Shown in pieces: positions 28,625 through 40,397 of a stretch of 64,000 nucleotides of DNA (position 1 is the first letter of the stretch; each line of letters begins with the position of its first letter). The notes beneath the pieces are model-generated. The model searched no databases. It saw only the letters and a program-made list of their open reading frames with translations, and was not told the DNA's origin. A program made the translations under genes and the position numbers. Origin of the DNA: Streptomyces sp. AP-93 (GTDB lineage Bacteria > Actinomycetota > Actinomycetes > Streptomycetales > Streptomycetaceae); assembly GCF_022808175.1 (NCBI RefSeq), contig NZ_JALGBX010000003.1, positions 124,001-188,000 of the forward strand, in the 5' to 3' direction.

Positions 28625-29973
28625 GCTCCGGACCCGGGAGCTGCTACGGCTGACGTGTAGCGGTTGGCGGGGCGCGCCAGCCCGTAGTTCTCGCGCAGGG
28701 TCCGGCCCGTGTACTCGGTGCGGAAGAGCCCGCGGCGCTGGAGGATCGGCACTACCTGGTCGACGAAGTCGGTCAGCCCGGTGGGGAGTACGGGAGCCAT
28801 GATGTTGAAGCCGTCGGCGGCCCCCTGGGTGAACCATTCCTCCAGCTGGTCGGCGATCTGCTCGGGCGTCCCCGCGAAGACGCGGTGGCCGCGGCCCGCG
28901 CCCAGGCGGGCGATCAGCTCGCGCAGGGTGAGGCCCTCGCGGCGGGCGAGCTCGGCGACGAGCGTGAAGCGGCTCTTGTTGCCGTTGATGTCCCGCTCCT
29001 CGGGCAGCTCGGGCAGCCCGCCGTCGAGCGGCAGCCCGCTGAGGTCCACGCCCAGCATGTTGGAGAGCTGCGCGCGGCCGTACTCGGGGATCTGGAGCTC
29101 GGTGAGTTCCTGCTCCAGGGCCCTGGCCTCGGCCTCGGTGGAACCGATGACGGGGGCGATGCCGGGCAGCACGAGCAGGTCGTCCTCGGAGCGGCCGTAC
29201 TTGGCGAGGCGGGACTTGAGGTCCTTGTAGAAGGTCTGCCCGTCGGCGAGGGTCTGCTGGGCGGTGAAGACGGCCTCGGCGTACCGGGCGGCGAACTCCT
29301 TGCCGTCCTCGGAGGACCCGGCCTGCACGAGCAGCGGGTGGCCTTGCGGGGAGCGGGGCACGTTGAGCGGTCCGGCGACCCCGAAGTACTCGCCGCGGTG
29401 CGCGGCGGGGTGGAGCTTGTCGGTGTCGGCGTAGATGCCGCGCTCCTTGTCGAGGACGATCGCGTCGTCCTCCCAGCTGTCCCAGAGCTTGGTGGCCACG
29501 TCGAGGAACTCCCGGGCCCGGTCGTAGCGGAGGTTGTGCTCCAGGTGCTCGTCGCGGTTGAAGTTGCGGGCCTCGTCGACACTGCCGGAGGTGACGATGT
29601 TCCAGCCGGCGCGGCCGCCGCTGATGTGGTCGAGGGAGGCGAACTTCCTCGCGGTGTTGAAGGGTTCGTTGAAGGTGGTGGAGACGGTGGCGATGAGCCC
29701 GATGTGCTCGGTGACGGCGGCGATCGCGGAGAGCAGGGTGAGCGGCTCGAAGCCGCCGACGGCGTTGTAACGGGCCTTGCCCCAGAGGGCGACCCCGTCG
29801 GCGAAGAAGATCGAGTCGAGCCGTCCGCGCTCGGCGGTGCGGGCCAGTTCCTGGAAGTAGCGCAGATCGGTGATCCGCTCGGGGCTGCTGGCGGGGTGGC
29901 GCCAGGCGGCGTCGTGGTGCCCGGCGTTCATGAGGAAGGCGTTGAGGTGGAGGGTCCGGGATGTGGTGGTCAT
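28621..29973 (-). CDS. LLM-class flavin-dependent monooxygenase (NtaA/SnaA/DszA family)
   Basis: A 450-residue FMNH2-dependent monooxygenase. It starts RTLHLNAFLMNAGHHDAAWRH, typical for the NtaA/SoxA/DszA group, and has SGGRAGWNIVTSGSVDEARNF near residues 115-135 and FAGTPEQIADQLEEWF near 385-400. Members use reduced flavin from a partner reductase to oxidise organosulfur or organonitrogen compounds. The FMN reductase and ABC importer upstream on the same strand fit a sulfur-scavenging role, but the substrate cannot be named. It is separated from the permease gene by a repetitive 444-bp spacer. Confidence 0.85.
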   Translation of the reverse strand: MTTTSRTLHLNAFLMNAGHHDAAWRHPASSPERITDLRYFQELARTAERGRLDSIFFADGVALWGKARYNAVGGFEPLTLLSAIAAVTEHIGLIATVSTTFNEPFNTARKFASLDHISGGRAGWNIVTSGSVDEARNFNRDEHLEHNLRYDRAREFLDVATKLWDSWEDDAIVLDKERGIYADTDKLHPAAHRGEYFGVAGPLNVPRSPQGHPLLVQAGSSEDGKEFAARYAEAVFTAQQTLADGQTFYKDLKSRLAKYGRSEDDLLVLPGIAPVIGSTEAEARALEQELTELQIPEYGRAQLSNMLGVDLSGLPLDGGLPELPEERDINGNKSRFTLVAELARREGLTLRELIARLGAGRGHRVFAGTPEQIADQLEEWFTQGAADGFNIMAPVLPTGLTDFVDQVVPILQRRGLFRTEYTGRTLRENYGLARPANRYTSAVAAPGSGA

Positions 29974-30417
29974 GTCGTGTCCTCGGTGGGATGCGGGGGC
30001 CTCGGGGGCCGGAGGCCAGGAGCCCTGGGGCCAGGGCTCCTGGGTCGATGCCAGTGGTCGGGGCCAGGCCCGGACCCAGAGCCGGGCCCGGAGCCGGGGG
30101 CCGGGCCCGGAGCCGGGGGCCGGGCCCGGAGCCGGGGGCCGGGCCCGGAGCCGGGGGCCGGGCCCGGACCTGAGCCAGAGCCTGGGCTAGGCCCGGAGCC
30201 AGGCCGAGCCGGGGCCTGGTCCAGGGTTAGGCCCGGGGTCGGGAACCCGGGGTCGGGAACCCGGGGTGGGGAATCCGGGGTGGGGAATCCGGGTGGGGAA
30301 CCCGGGTCCGGGACCCGGGTAGGGAACCCGGGTGGGGAACCCGGGTCCGGGACCCGGGTAGGGAACCCGGGTCCGGGACCCGGTCATGGAGATCAGGGGG
30401 GAGGCGGGGCCGGGGCC
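29974..30417. repeat. GC-rich minisatellite spacer inside the sulfonate operon
   Basis: No gene is present. At about 30081-30167 a 20-bp unit, GCCGGGCCCGGAGCCGGGGG, is repeated 4.5 times. At about 30240-30385 there is a mosaic of 13-bp modules (GGGAACCCGGGT, CCGGGACCCGGGTA) forming 39- and 26-bp periods. The CCCGGG-rich units can form strong hairpins on both strands and could reduce read-through from the importer genes to the monooxygenase gene. No promoter was recognised. Confidence 0.75.
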
Positions 30418-31362
30418 TCAGGACGGGATCCGCCACGTGCTCAGACGGCGTTCGATCGCGACGAGGACCTGGTTGAAGGTGAGGCCGATCGCGGAGATCG
30501 TGACGATGCCCGCGTACATCTGCGGGATCGCGAAGTTGAACTGCGAGGCGTTGATCAGGTAGCCGAGACCGGCCTTCGCGCCGATCATCTCGGCCGCGAC
30601 CAGAACCAGGATGGAGACGGCCCCCGCCAGCCGGATGCCCGTGAAGATGACCGGCACCGATGCCGGAAGGATCACCTTCTGGAACAGCTTCGGCGTGGAC
30701 AGGTCCATCGAGCGGGCCAGTTTCACCAGCGTCGGATCGGCGTTGCCCACGGCGCTGATGGTGTTCAGCAGGATCGGCCAGACGCAGGCGTACACGACGA
30801 TCGAGACCTTCGAGGTCTCCCCGATGCCCAGCAGCAGGACGAACACCGGCAGCAGCGCGAGCGCCGCCGTATTGCGGAACACCTCCAGCAGCGGCCCGAG
30901 CAGCGCCGCCACCGGCCGGTACCAGCCGATCAGCAGCCCGAGCGGGACCGCGACGGCCACCGCGATGCCGAATCCGCCGAAGGAGCGGGCCAGGCTGGCC
31001 TTGCCGTGCTCGGCGAGCTGCCCGTTGCCCAGCAGCTCCCACCAGGCCTTGGCCACCTCGCTCACCGGCGGCAGGAACGTCGCGTCGACCAGCCCCAGTC
31101 GCGGCGCCGCCTCCCACAGGGCCAGCAGCGCGAGGATCGCCGCCGAGCGCAGCGCCACCGCCCGGAACCCCCGCAGGACGCGCAACGCCAGGGCCGGGGC
31201 CGTGGCCGTGGCCGGTGGCCGTACGGGGGGCCGCGCGGGGGGCCGTACCTCCTGGGGCGCGAGGTCCCGTACGGCTGTCGCCGTCACGTCCGCCTCGGCG
31301 TCCGCCTCCACCTCTGCCGCTGCCGCTGCCGCTGCTTCCACCGTGGTGCTCATGGTGCTCAT
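30418..31362 (-). CDS. ssuC: ABC transporter permease, sulfonate/taurine type
   Basis: A 314-residue inner-membrane permease. After an Ala/Glu/Thr/Pro-rich N-terminal 65 residues there are about six membrane helices. The SsuC/TauC family EAA loop (SMDLSTPKLFQKVILPASVP, near residues 200-220) contacts the ATPase. It should import alkanesulfonates or related organosulfur compounds. ATG 31362 overlaps the ATPase gene's stop by 4 bp. Confidence 0.88.
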   Translation of the reverse strand: MSTMSTTVEAAAAAAAEVEADAEADVTATAVRDLAPQEVRPPARPPVRPPATATAPALALRVLRGFRAVALRSAAILALLALWEAAPRLGLVDATFLPPVSEVAKAWWELLGNGQLAEHGKASLARSFGGFGIAVAVAVPLGLLIGWYRPVAALLGPLLEVFRNTAALALLPVFVLLLGIGETSKVSIVVYACVWPILLNTISAVGNADPTLVKLARSMDLSTPKLFQKVILPASVPVIFTGIRLAGAVSILVLVAAEMIGAKAGLGYLINASQFNFAIPQMYAGIVTISAIGLTFNQVLVAIERRLSTWRIPS

Positions 31363-32189
31363 ACGGCGACCTCCTCCTTCTCCAGTTGCTGGGCGCGGGC
31401 CACCTCGTCGTGGAGCAGGGTCCAGATCTCGTGGCGATATCGGGCGAACTCCGGGCTGGAGTGCAGGTCTTCACCGGCGGCCCCGGTGGCCCGGTCGCCG
31501 AACGACACCGGGACGACCTGCTTGACCCGGCCGGGGCGGGAGGTGATGACGGCCACCCGCTGCCCGAGGTACACGGCCTCCTCGATGCCGTGCGTGATGA
31601 AGACGATCGTCTTGCCGGTGCTCTGCCAGATGCGCCGCAGTTCGTCCTGAAGGGACTCGCGGGTCTGGGCGTCGAGCGCGGCGAACGGCTCGTCCATCAG
31701 CAGCACGTCCGGGTCGTACGCGAGCGAGCGCGCGATGGCGACCCGCTGGCGCATGCCGCCGGACAGTTCGTGCGGGTGCCGGTCCTCGAACCCGGTGAGA
31801 CCGACGAGGTCCAGGAACTCCCGGGCTCTCGCCGCGCGTTGACGGCGCGGGACGCCGGTGGCCTCCAGGCCGAATTCGATGTTGCCCAGCGCGGTGCGCC
31901 AGGGCAGCAGTGCGTACTGCTGGAAGACGATGCCCCGGTCGAGCCCCGGCCCGGTGACCGGCTTGCCGTCGAGCAGGATCCGGCCGGAGGTGGGCGGGGT
32001 CAGGCCGCCGAGCAGGTCCAGGAGGGTGGACTTGCCGCAGCCGCTGGGGCCCACGACGACCACGAACTCCCCCGACCCGATCTCCAGGTCGATCCCGTCG
32101 AGGGCGGTGAACTCCTCCTTGCTCCTCCTGTTCTTCTTGTCCTTCGTCGGGAAGGTCTTCGTCACGGAGTCGAACACGATCTTCGCCAT
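31359..32189 (-). CDS. ssuB: ABC transporter ATP-binding protein, sulfonate/taurine type
   Basis: A 276-residue ATPase. Walker A is GPSGCGKST near residues 48-56, the Q-loop lies in IVFQQYALLPWRT, the signature is LSGGMRQR and Walker B is VLLMDEPFAALD. HGIEEAVYLGQRVAVITSRPGRV near 200-222 is characteristic of the SsuB/TauB group. A short Lys-rich insert (TKDKKNRRSKEE) precedes the core. It energises the adjacent permease. Confidence 0.92.
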   Translation of the reverse strand: MAKIVFDSVTKTFPTKDKKNRRSKEEFTALDGIDLEIGSGEFVVVVGPSGCGKSTLLDLLGGLTPPTSGRILLDGKPVTGPGLDRGIVFQQYALLPWRTALGNIEFGLEATGVPRRQRAARAREFLDLVGLTGFEDRHPHELSGGMRQRVAIARSLAYDPDVLLMDEPFAALDAQTRESLQDELRRIWQSTGKTIVFITHGIEEAVYLGQRVAVITSRPGRVKQVVPVSFGDRATGAAGEDLHSSPEFARYRHEIWTLLHDEVARAQQLEKEEVAV

Positions 32190-32198
32190 GGCAGCCGG

Positions 32199-33233
32199 TC
32201 AGCCCTTCCCGTGTCCGTTGAACTCGTTGGTGTAGAGGTCGGCCGCCTTGAGCCGGCCCTTCTTGATCTCGCCCCGGTCGCCGAGCCAGTCGAGCCAGAG
32301 CTGGAACTCCTTGTCCTCGATCCGGCCGCCCTTCTCGGCGACTCCGTAGGAGCGCCAGAACTGCAGGGTCGCGGTGTCCTCGTTGCGGCCGCGCTTCTTG
32401 ACGATCTCCGTCATCCGGGCGATGACCTCCTCGCGCGCGGTGGTGCGGGACCACTCGATGGCCTTGGCCACCCCGGTCACGAACGTCCGTACGGTGTCGG
32501 GGTTCTGCTTGATGAAGCGCTCGGTCATGATGTAAGTCCCGGCGCTGAACGGGCCGAGCAGTTGCACGTCCGTGAACAGCGGGCGGATGCCGCCGGTCGC
32601 GAGGGCCTTGTCGCGCAGTACTCCGGTCAGGACCCCGACCTCGATCTGCTTCTGCCGCAGCGACTGTTCGGTGTTGACGGGCGGAACCACGAGGGGCTCG
32701 ACCTTGGCCGCGTCCTCCTTGGAGAGGCCGCCCCGGCTCAGGTAGATGTCGAGCAGCGCCTGGTAGTGGGCGCCCAGGGTGTTCATGCCGACCTTCTTGC
32801 CGATCAGGTCGCGGGCGGAGCGGAGCGGGCTGTCCTCCAGTACGTAGTAGCCGCCGTAGGAGTACTGGTCGGAGCCGTAGGAGGAGATGACGGCCTTGAT
32901 CGGGGCCTTGGTGGAGGCGAGCTTGATGACCGCGCCGTTGAAGGCGCTGCCGAAGTGGGTCTGGCCGGTGGCGGCGGACTGGATGTCCTGCGGGCCGCTG
33001 ATGGTGTTGCCGACCCAGTCCAGGGTCACGTCCCCGAGGTAGCCGAGGTCGGCGGCGAGCTCGGGGAGCGTGACCGCGCCGACCGCTCCCTGGTACTTCA
33101 GTGAGGTGATCTGCCCGCCGCCGGCGCCGCCACTGGCGGTCGCGGTTCCGCAGCTCACCGCGGCCGCCGAGATGCCGAGCAGGGTGAGGAACTGGCGTCG
33201 GGAGGTACGGGTGGTGGTGAAAGCAGCGGACAT
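32199..33233 (-). CDS. ssuA: ABC transporter substrate-binding lipoprotein, sulfonate type
   Basis: A 344-residue exported binding protein. The N-terminus has a twin-arginine motif (SRRQFLTLLG) and a lipobox ending AAVSC, so it is probably a Tat-exported lipoprotein with Cys about 28. The mature part is of the NMT1/SsuA type: GAVTLPELAADLGYL, FNGAVIKLASTKAPIKAV, GKKVGMNTLGAHYQALLD. It captures the organosulfur substrate outside the membrane. It starts 10 bp before ssuB's ATG region. Confidence 0.88.
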   Translation of the reverse strand: MSAAFTTTRTSRRQFLTLLGISAAAVSCGTATASGGAGGGQITSLKYQGAVGAVTLPELAADLGYLGDVTLDWVGNTISGPQDIQSAATGQTHFGSAFNGAVIKLASTKAPIKAVISSYGSDQYSYGGYYVLEDSPLRSARDLIGKKVGMNTLGAHYQALLDIYLSRGGLSKEDAAKVEPLVVPPVNTEQSLRQKQIEVGVLTGVLRDKALATGGIRPLFTDVQLLGPFSAGTYIMTERFIKQNPDTVRTFVTGVAKAIEWSRTTAREEVIARMTEIVKKRGRNEDTATLQFWRSYGVAEKGGRIEDKEFQLWLDWLGDRGEIKKGRLKAADLYTNEFNGHGKG

Positions 33234-33286
33234 GGCGATTCCTTGTCGATCCGGGTGGGACGGGTGGGGCGATTTCCGTACGGAGA

Positions 33287-33853
33287 TCAGTGCGCGGTGG
33301 CGAGCGTGGCGAGCGCGGCGGCCTGAGCCGCGCGCAGGGCCTCGGCGAACTCGTCGACGGCCTGGTACAGGTCCAGCTCCGCCTCCGGGCGCAGCCGGTC
33401 CGGGCCGGCCCCGCGCTCGACGGAGGAGTCCAGGACGAAGCGGCCTGCGGTGACGTGCCGGGCGCCGAGCGCGGCGAGGACCGGACGCAGGGCGTAGTCG
33501 ATGGTCAGGACGTGGGCGAGGCTGCCGCCGGTGGCCAGCGGGAAGACGGTCTTCCCGGCCAGCCCGTCCTGCGGGAGCAGATCGAGGAAGGCCTTGAGAA
33601 GACCGGTGTACGAGGCCTTGTAGACAGGGGTCGCGATGACGATCCCGTCGGCTTCGGCGACGGCTTCGAGGGCCCGGCGGATCTCCGGCTCGCCGCGCCG
33701 TGCGGCGAGCAGATCGGCGGCGGGGAGATCCCGTACGGCGAGCTGCGCGGTCTCGAACCCGGCGTGGTTCAGGCGGCGCAGCACGTGATCGGCGACCACG
33801 TCGGTACGGGAGTGCAGGGACGGACTGCCGGTGAGGGCGAGCAGCTTGGGCAC
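33287..33853 (-). CDS. ssuE: NAD(P)H-dependent FMN reductase
   Basis: A 188-residue flavodoxin-like reductase with the phosphate loop LTGSPSLHSRT near residues 6-16 and ATPVYKASYTGLLKAFLDLLPQ near 74-95, typical of SsuE/MsuE. It supplies FMNH2 to two-component monooxygenases, here most likely the LLM enzyme downstream. It is second in the leftward operon. Confidence 0.88.
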   Translation of the reverse strand: MPKLLALTGSPSLHSRTDVVADHVLRRLNHAGFETAQLAVRDLPAADLLAARRGEPEIRRALEAVAEADGIVIATPVYKASYTGLLKAFLDLLPQDGLAGKTVFPLATGGSLAHVLTIDYALRPVLAALGARHVTAGRFVLDSSVERGAGPDRLRPEAELDLYQAVDEFAEALRAAQAAALATLATAH

Positions 33854-33920
33854 GGAGCGCTCCTTGGCTGACGGAAAGGGGGAGACGGGCGGTTCGGGGC
33901 CGTTCGGGGTTCTGTTCGAC

Positions 33921-34859
33921 TCAGGCTTCGGAGGCGGAGGCTCCGGAGGCGATGCCGAAGGCCGGGTCCGGCACGATCTCCGGGCTGATCAGCCGGGACG
34001 GGACCCCGTCGGGCCCGACGGGGACGTCGCCGTCGACCGTCACGCGGCGCAGGGTGCGCTCGTAGTCGTCGGAGTCGTCGACGCCGTAGTGCTGGGTGGC
34101 GCGGTTGTCCCAGATCGCGACGTCACCGGCCTGCCACTGCCAGCGGACGGTGTTCTCGGGGAGCTCGATGTGGGCCTGGAAGAGGTCCTGGAGGAGGCGC
34201 GAGTCGCGGCCGGTGAGCCCGTTGATCCGCTGGACGAAGTTGCCGAGCAGCAGGGTGCGTTCGCCGGTCTCGGGGTGGACCCGGACCACCGGGTGCTCGG
34301 TGAGGAACTTGGTCGAGGTGAACACCTCGCGGTACTGGGCGAGCGCCTCGGGAAGGGCTTCGGGCTTCAGGGCCGCGTAGTCGTACTCGTTGGAGTGCAC
34401 GGCGCGCAGGCTGTCGGCGAGGACGCGCAGCGGCTCGGGCAGGCCGGCGTAAGCGGTGGCCGTGTTGGCCCACAGGGTGTTGCCCCCGTACGGCGGGATG
34501 GTGACGGCGCGCAGGATGGAGAAGGCGGGGTAGGCGGGGACGAAGGTGACGTCCGTGTGCCACTGGTTGGCGCGGGCTCCGTGGTGGGAGTCGATGCCGA
34601 GCGCGTAACGCCCGTCGGCGGAGGGCACGGTGGGGTGGGCGACGGGCGCGCCGAGCAGTTCGGCGAAGGCCTCGTGCCCGTCCTCGTCGAGGTGGTCCTG
34701 ACCGCGGAAGAAGACGACCTTGTGGGCGAGCAGCGCGGCCCGGATCCCGGCGACGGCCTCGCTTTCGAGCTCGCCGCCGAGCCGGACCCCGCCGATCTCG
34801 GCGCCTATGCGGCCGCCGATCTTGGTGACGGTGAGATCGGTGCGGGTGGCAGTGGACAT
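33921..34859 (-). CDS. TauD/TfdA-family alpha-ketoglutarate-dependent dioxygenase
   Basis: A 312-residue non-haem iron oxygenase. The iron-binding facial triad is visible as WHTDVT (His/Asp near 112-114) and ATQHYGV (distal His near 265). [11 protein letters not shown] segment carries the 2-oxoglutarate arginine. The family oxygenates taurine, alkyl sulfates or sulfonates, releasing sulfite or sulfate. It is the first gene of the operon running through ssuE, ssuA, ssuB, ssuC and the LLM enzyme, so the whole unit looks like organosulfur uptake and desulfonation. The exact substrate is not decidable. Confidence 0.88.
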   Translation of the reverse strand: MSTATRTDLTVTKIGGRIGAEIGGVRLGGELESEAVAGIRAALLAHKVVFFRGQDHLDEDGHEAFAELLGAPVAHPTVPSADGRYALGIDSHHGARANQWHTDVTFVPAYPAFSILRAVTIPPYGGNTLWANTATAYAGLPEPLRVLADSLRAVHSNEYDYAALKPEALPEALAQYREVFTSTKFLTEHPVVRVHPETGERTLLLGNFVQRINGLTGRDSRLLQDLFQAHIELPENTVRWQWQAGDVAIWDNRATQHYGVDDSDDYERTLRRVTVDGDVPVGPDGVPSRLISPEIVPDPAFGIASGASASEA

Positions 34860-36060
34860 GACGGGCTCCTTGTTTATTTCCGCAGGGGAAGAAATGAGGG
34901 AAGGCGAGGACGCCGGGCTCCGGCCGGGTCGGCCGGGGAAGACGGACGGACGGGTGGGTGGGTGGATGGACGGGAGCGGCTACCGGCGGGCGGCCGGAAT
35001 CGGCGGACTACGCCGTCCGACGGACGGACGGACGGACCGGCGGACGGGGCGTCCCCTACGTCCGGCGGGCGGGCGGCGGGCTTCGACGGGCAAAGGTCGC
35101 CCGCCGCCCGCCGTCCGGCGGACGGGGCGGACCGGTGGACGGGACGGTCTTCCCGACGTCCGGCGGGCGGGCGGCGGGCTTCGACGGGCAGAGGTCGCCG
35201 GGCTGCGAGGTTCGACGGTCGGGAGCCGGCGGGCAACGAGGTTGGCGGTGGGAGCGGGCGGGCAACGAGGCTCGACCGGTAAGAACCGGAGGGCAACGAG
35301 GTTCGACGGACGGAACCGGCCGGCAGCGATGTCCGGCGGGCGAGAGCCGGAGGACAACGAGGCTCGATGGGCGGGAGCCGACCGGCAATGAGGTCTGCCG
35401 GGCAGCCGCCCGGCCGGCGACGGGCGTGAGCGGGCGGCGCTCGGAGACGATCGGCCTGAACCGCGGAGCCCCACCACCATCCACCGGGGTGAGTCGGCGC
35501 GAGCCCTACGCGCACCCCGGACGACGGGGCACGAACGCCCAGCCACTCGGGGGCCGAAGGCTCAAGGACTCAAAGACTCAGGAGCTTCGAGCTTCGAGCT
35601 TCGAGCCTCAGGGGCTCAGGGGCTTCGAGGCTCAGAGACTCAGAGACTCAGAGACTCAGGAGCACCGACGCTCAGGAACAGCGCGGGGCCGTACAACGAC
35701 GGCCCAGACACTCGCCCGGCGCGGTACAGAGGCCGGGGGTGTGGAGCCGCGGGGCGAGGAACTCGGTCGCGGACATGTCCAGGAGACTGCCAGCGCCCCC
35801 ACACCCGGTCAACCCTGACGAGCACCCTCCACCCTCACCCCCAGCCCCCGGCCCACACCCCCCGCGACCTGCCCTTTCACCGTTTTCCGCCACTCCCGGA
35901 ACGGCCGAAACCCATGGCCTGATTTCACGCCCCCGCAACGCACCCGCCACGCAGCCCCGCCCGCCACCAGCCCCGCCGACCCGTGAGGCCCAGCGCCCGG
36001 CACAGAGCCCCCGGCAACGGCCGGCACGACACCACACCACCCGCAGCCAATCCGGCGCTC
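34860..36060. repeat. Repeat-rich non-coding stretch
   Basis: I see no convincing gene in these 1.2 kb. They hold GGAC/GGAT microsatellites (34944-35045). A unit containing CCGGCGGGCGGGCGGCGGGC occurs twice, 97 bp apart (35057-35200). About six degenerate 30-bp units of the form GAGGTTCGACGG...GGGCAAC lie at 35206-35400. GAGCTTC and CAGAGACT runs lie at 35580-35660. Third-position bias is absent over most of it. It separates the sulfonate operon from the mutAB genes. Confidence 0.7.
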
Positions 36061-36249
36061 ATGGTGGTCTCCGAACTGGCCGGCGTCCTCGACGACGGCT
36101 ACCTCGACGAGATCCGCGACGCGGCCGGCGACCCGGACCGCTACGGGCGGCGGATCGTCGCCCCGCACGCGGGTCCGGCCGTACTCCCGGTAGCCTCCGC
36201 GACCGTCCTGCTCGCCCCGCTCTTTCGTGACCCCTCCCGACTCACATGA
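36061..36249 (+). CDS. Short ORF or gene remnant of unknown function
   Basis: Sixty-two codons with strong Streptomyces-type third-position G/C, encoding MVVSELAGVLDDGYLDEIRD and a following segment with DPDRYGRRIVAPHAG. There is no good ribosome-binding site before the ATG, and no recognised family. It could be a real small protein or the surviving part of a larger gene. Confidence 0.3.
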   Translation: MVVSELAGVLDDGYLDEIRDAAGDPDRYGRRIVAPHAGPAVLPVASATVLLAPLFRDPSRLT

Positions 36250-36311
36250 GAGGGGGAGATCACATCCGGTGGTTATAGGTCGTTCACAGGTACCCCCCTA
36301 ACATTCGAGCC

Positions 36312-38173
36312 ATGACGGTCCTGCCTGATGACGGGCTCTCCTTGGCCGCCGAATTCCCTGACGCGACGCATGAGCAGTGGCAGCGCCTGGTAGAGGGCGT
36401 GCTGCGCAAGTCGGGCAAGGAAGTTTCCGGCGAGGCAGCGGAAGACGCGTTGTCCACGAAGCTTGAAGACGGGCTCACCACCCGCCCGCTGTACACCGCG
36501 CCCGAAACCGCGCCGGATACCGGTTTCTCTGGGTTCCCAGGGTTTCCGCCGTTCGTACGGGGCGGCCGCGCCGAGGGCAGCGCCGCCTCGGGCTGGGACG
36601 TGCGCCAGCGGATCGCGGGCACCGACCCCGTACGGGTGAACGACGCGGCCCTGGCCGACCTGGAGAACGGCACCACCTCGTTGTGGCTGGCCGTCGGCGA
36701 CGCCGGCCTCCCCGCCGAGGGGCTCGCCCGCGCGCTGGAGGGGGTCTACCTCGACCTCGCGCCCGTCTCCCTCGACCCCGGAGCCCAGTTCACCGAGGCC
36801 GCCCGGGCCCTGCTCGCGCTGTACGCCGAGCGCGCGGTGGCCCCCGAGGCCGCGCACGCCTCCCTGGGCGCCGACCCGCTGGGCCACGAGGCCCGGACGG
36901 GCGAGGCCCTGGACCTGGCGGAGGCCGCCGCGCTCGCCGCGGACACGGCCGCCTGGCCCCACGTACGCGCCCTGACCGTCGACGCCCTGCCCTACCACGA
37001 GGCGGGCGGCAGCGCCGCCGAGGAGCTGGGGCTCTCCCTGGCCACCGGGGTCGCGTACCTGCGCGCCCTCACCGAAGCGGGTCTGAGCACCGAAGCGGCC
37101 TTCGGCGAGCTGGAGTTCCGCTACGCCGCCACCGCCGACCAGTTCCTCACCATCGCCAAGCTGCGCGCCGCCCGGCGCCTGTGGGCGCGGATCGCCGAGG
37201 CCTGCGGGGCCCCGGCCGCCGGTGCCCAGCGCCAGCACGCCGTCACCTCGCCGGTGATGATGACCCGCCGCGACCCGTGGGTGAACATGCTGCGCACCAC
37301 CGTCGCCTGCATGGCGGCGGGCGTGGGCGGCGCCGACGCCGTCACCGTGCTCCCGTTCGACCAGGAGCTCGGCCTGCCCGACGCGTTCGCCCGCCGCATC
37401 TCCCGCAACACCTCCACGATCCTGCTGGAGGAATCCCACCTGGCCCGGGTGATCGACCCGGCGGGCGGCTCGTACTACGTCGAGCAGCTCACGGACGAAC
37501 TCGCCCACGCCGCCTGGGAGTTCTTCCAGGCCGTCGAGAAGGCGGGCGGCCAGGCGGCCGCCCTGCGCTCGGGCCTGGTCGCCGACCGCCTCGCGGCCAC
37601 CTGGGCCGCGCGCTCCAAGAAGCTGGCCACCCGGCGCGAACCCGTCACCGGAGTCAGCGAGTTCCCGCACCTGTCCGAGAAGCCGGTCGTACGGGAACCC
37701 GCGCCGGCCCCGCTCACCGGCGGATTGCCACGCGTGCGGCGCGATGAGGCGTACGAGGCCCTGCGCGCCCGCAGCGACGTACACCTGGAGACGACGGGGG
37801 CCCGGCCGACCGTCTTCCTGGCAGCCCTGGGCCCGGCGGCCGCGCACACCGCCCGCGCCACCTTCGCCTCCAACCTGTTCCAGGCGGGCGGCATCACCCC
37901 GGTCCACGACCCGGTGTCGGTGACCCCGGAGACCGCCGCGGCGGCCTACGCGGCGAGCGGGGCCGACGGCATGGCCGTGCTGTGCTCCAGTGACGCGCTG
38001 TACGAGGAGCAGGCCGGGGCGGTGGCCGCGGCCCTGCGCTCGGCGGGCGCGACGACCGTGTTCCTCGCGGGCAGGCCCGGCACCGCCGCGGCGGCCGTGG
38101 ACGAGTACGTCTTCGCCGGCTGCGACGCGATCGCCGTGCTGTCCTCCGTACTCGACCGGATGGGAGTCGCGTC

Positions 38174-38177
<4 letters not shown>
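36312..38177 (+). CDS. mutA: Methylmalonyl-CoA mutase small subunit
   Basis: A 621-residue non-catalytic partner of MutB. It has the mutase barrel ([20 protein letters not shown], then [12 protein letters not shown] and [20 protein letters not shown] near residues 315-335) and a C-terminal B12-fold domain lacking the DxHxxG cobalamin motif, as expected for the small subunit. Together they interconvert succinyl-CoA and methylmalonyl-CoA, which supplies extender units for polyketides and links odd-chain metabolism to the TCA cycle. Its stop overlaps the TTG start of mutB (TTGA). Confidence 0.95.
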
Positions 38178-40387
<2,210 letters not shown>

Positions 40388-40397
40388 GCGCGCCGCC

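Noticed and set aside
30227..30387. Pro/Gly/Arg-rich peptides encoded by the CCCGGG repeats
   Set aside because: Open frames in GC-only repeats are expected by chance; no ribosome-binding site or domain.
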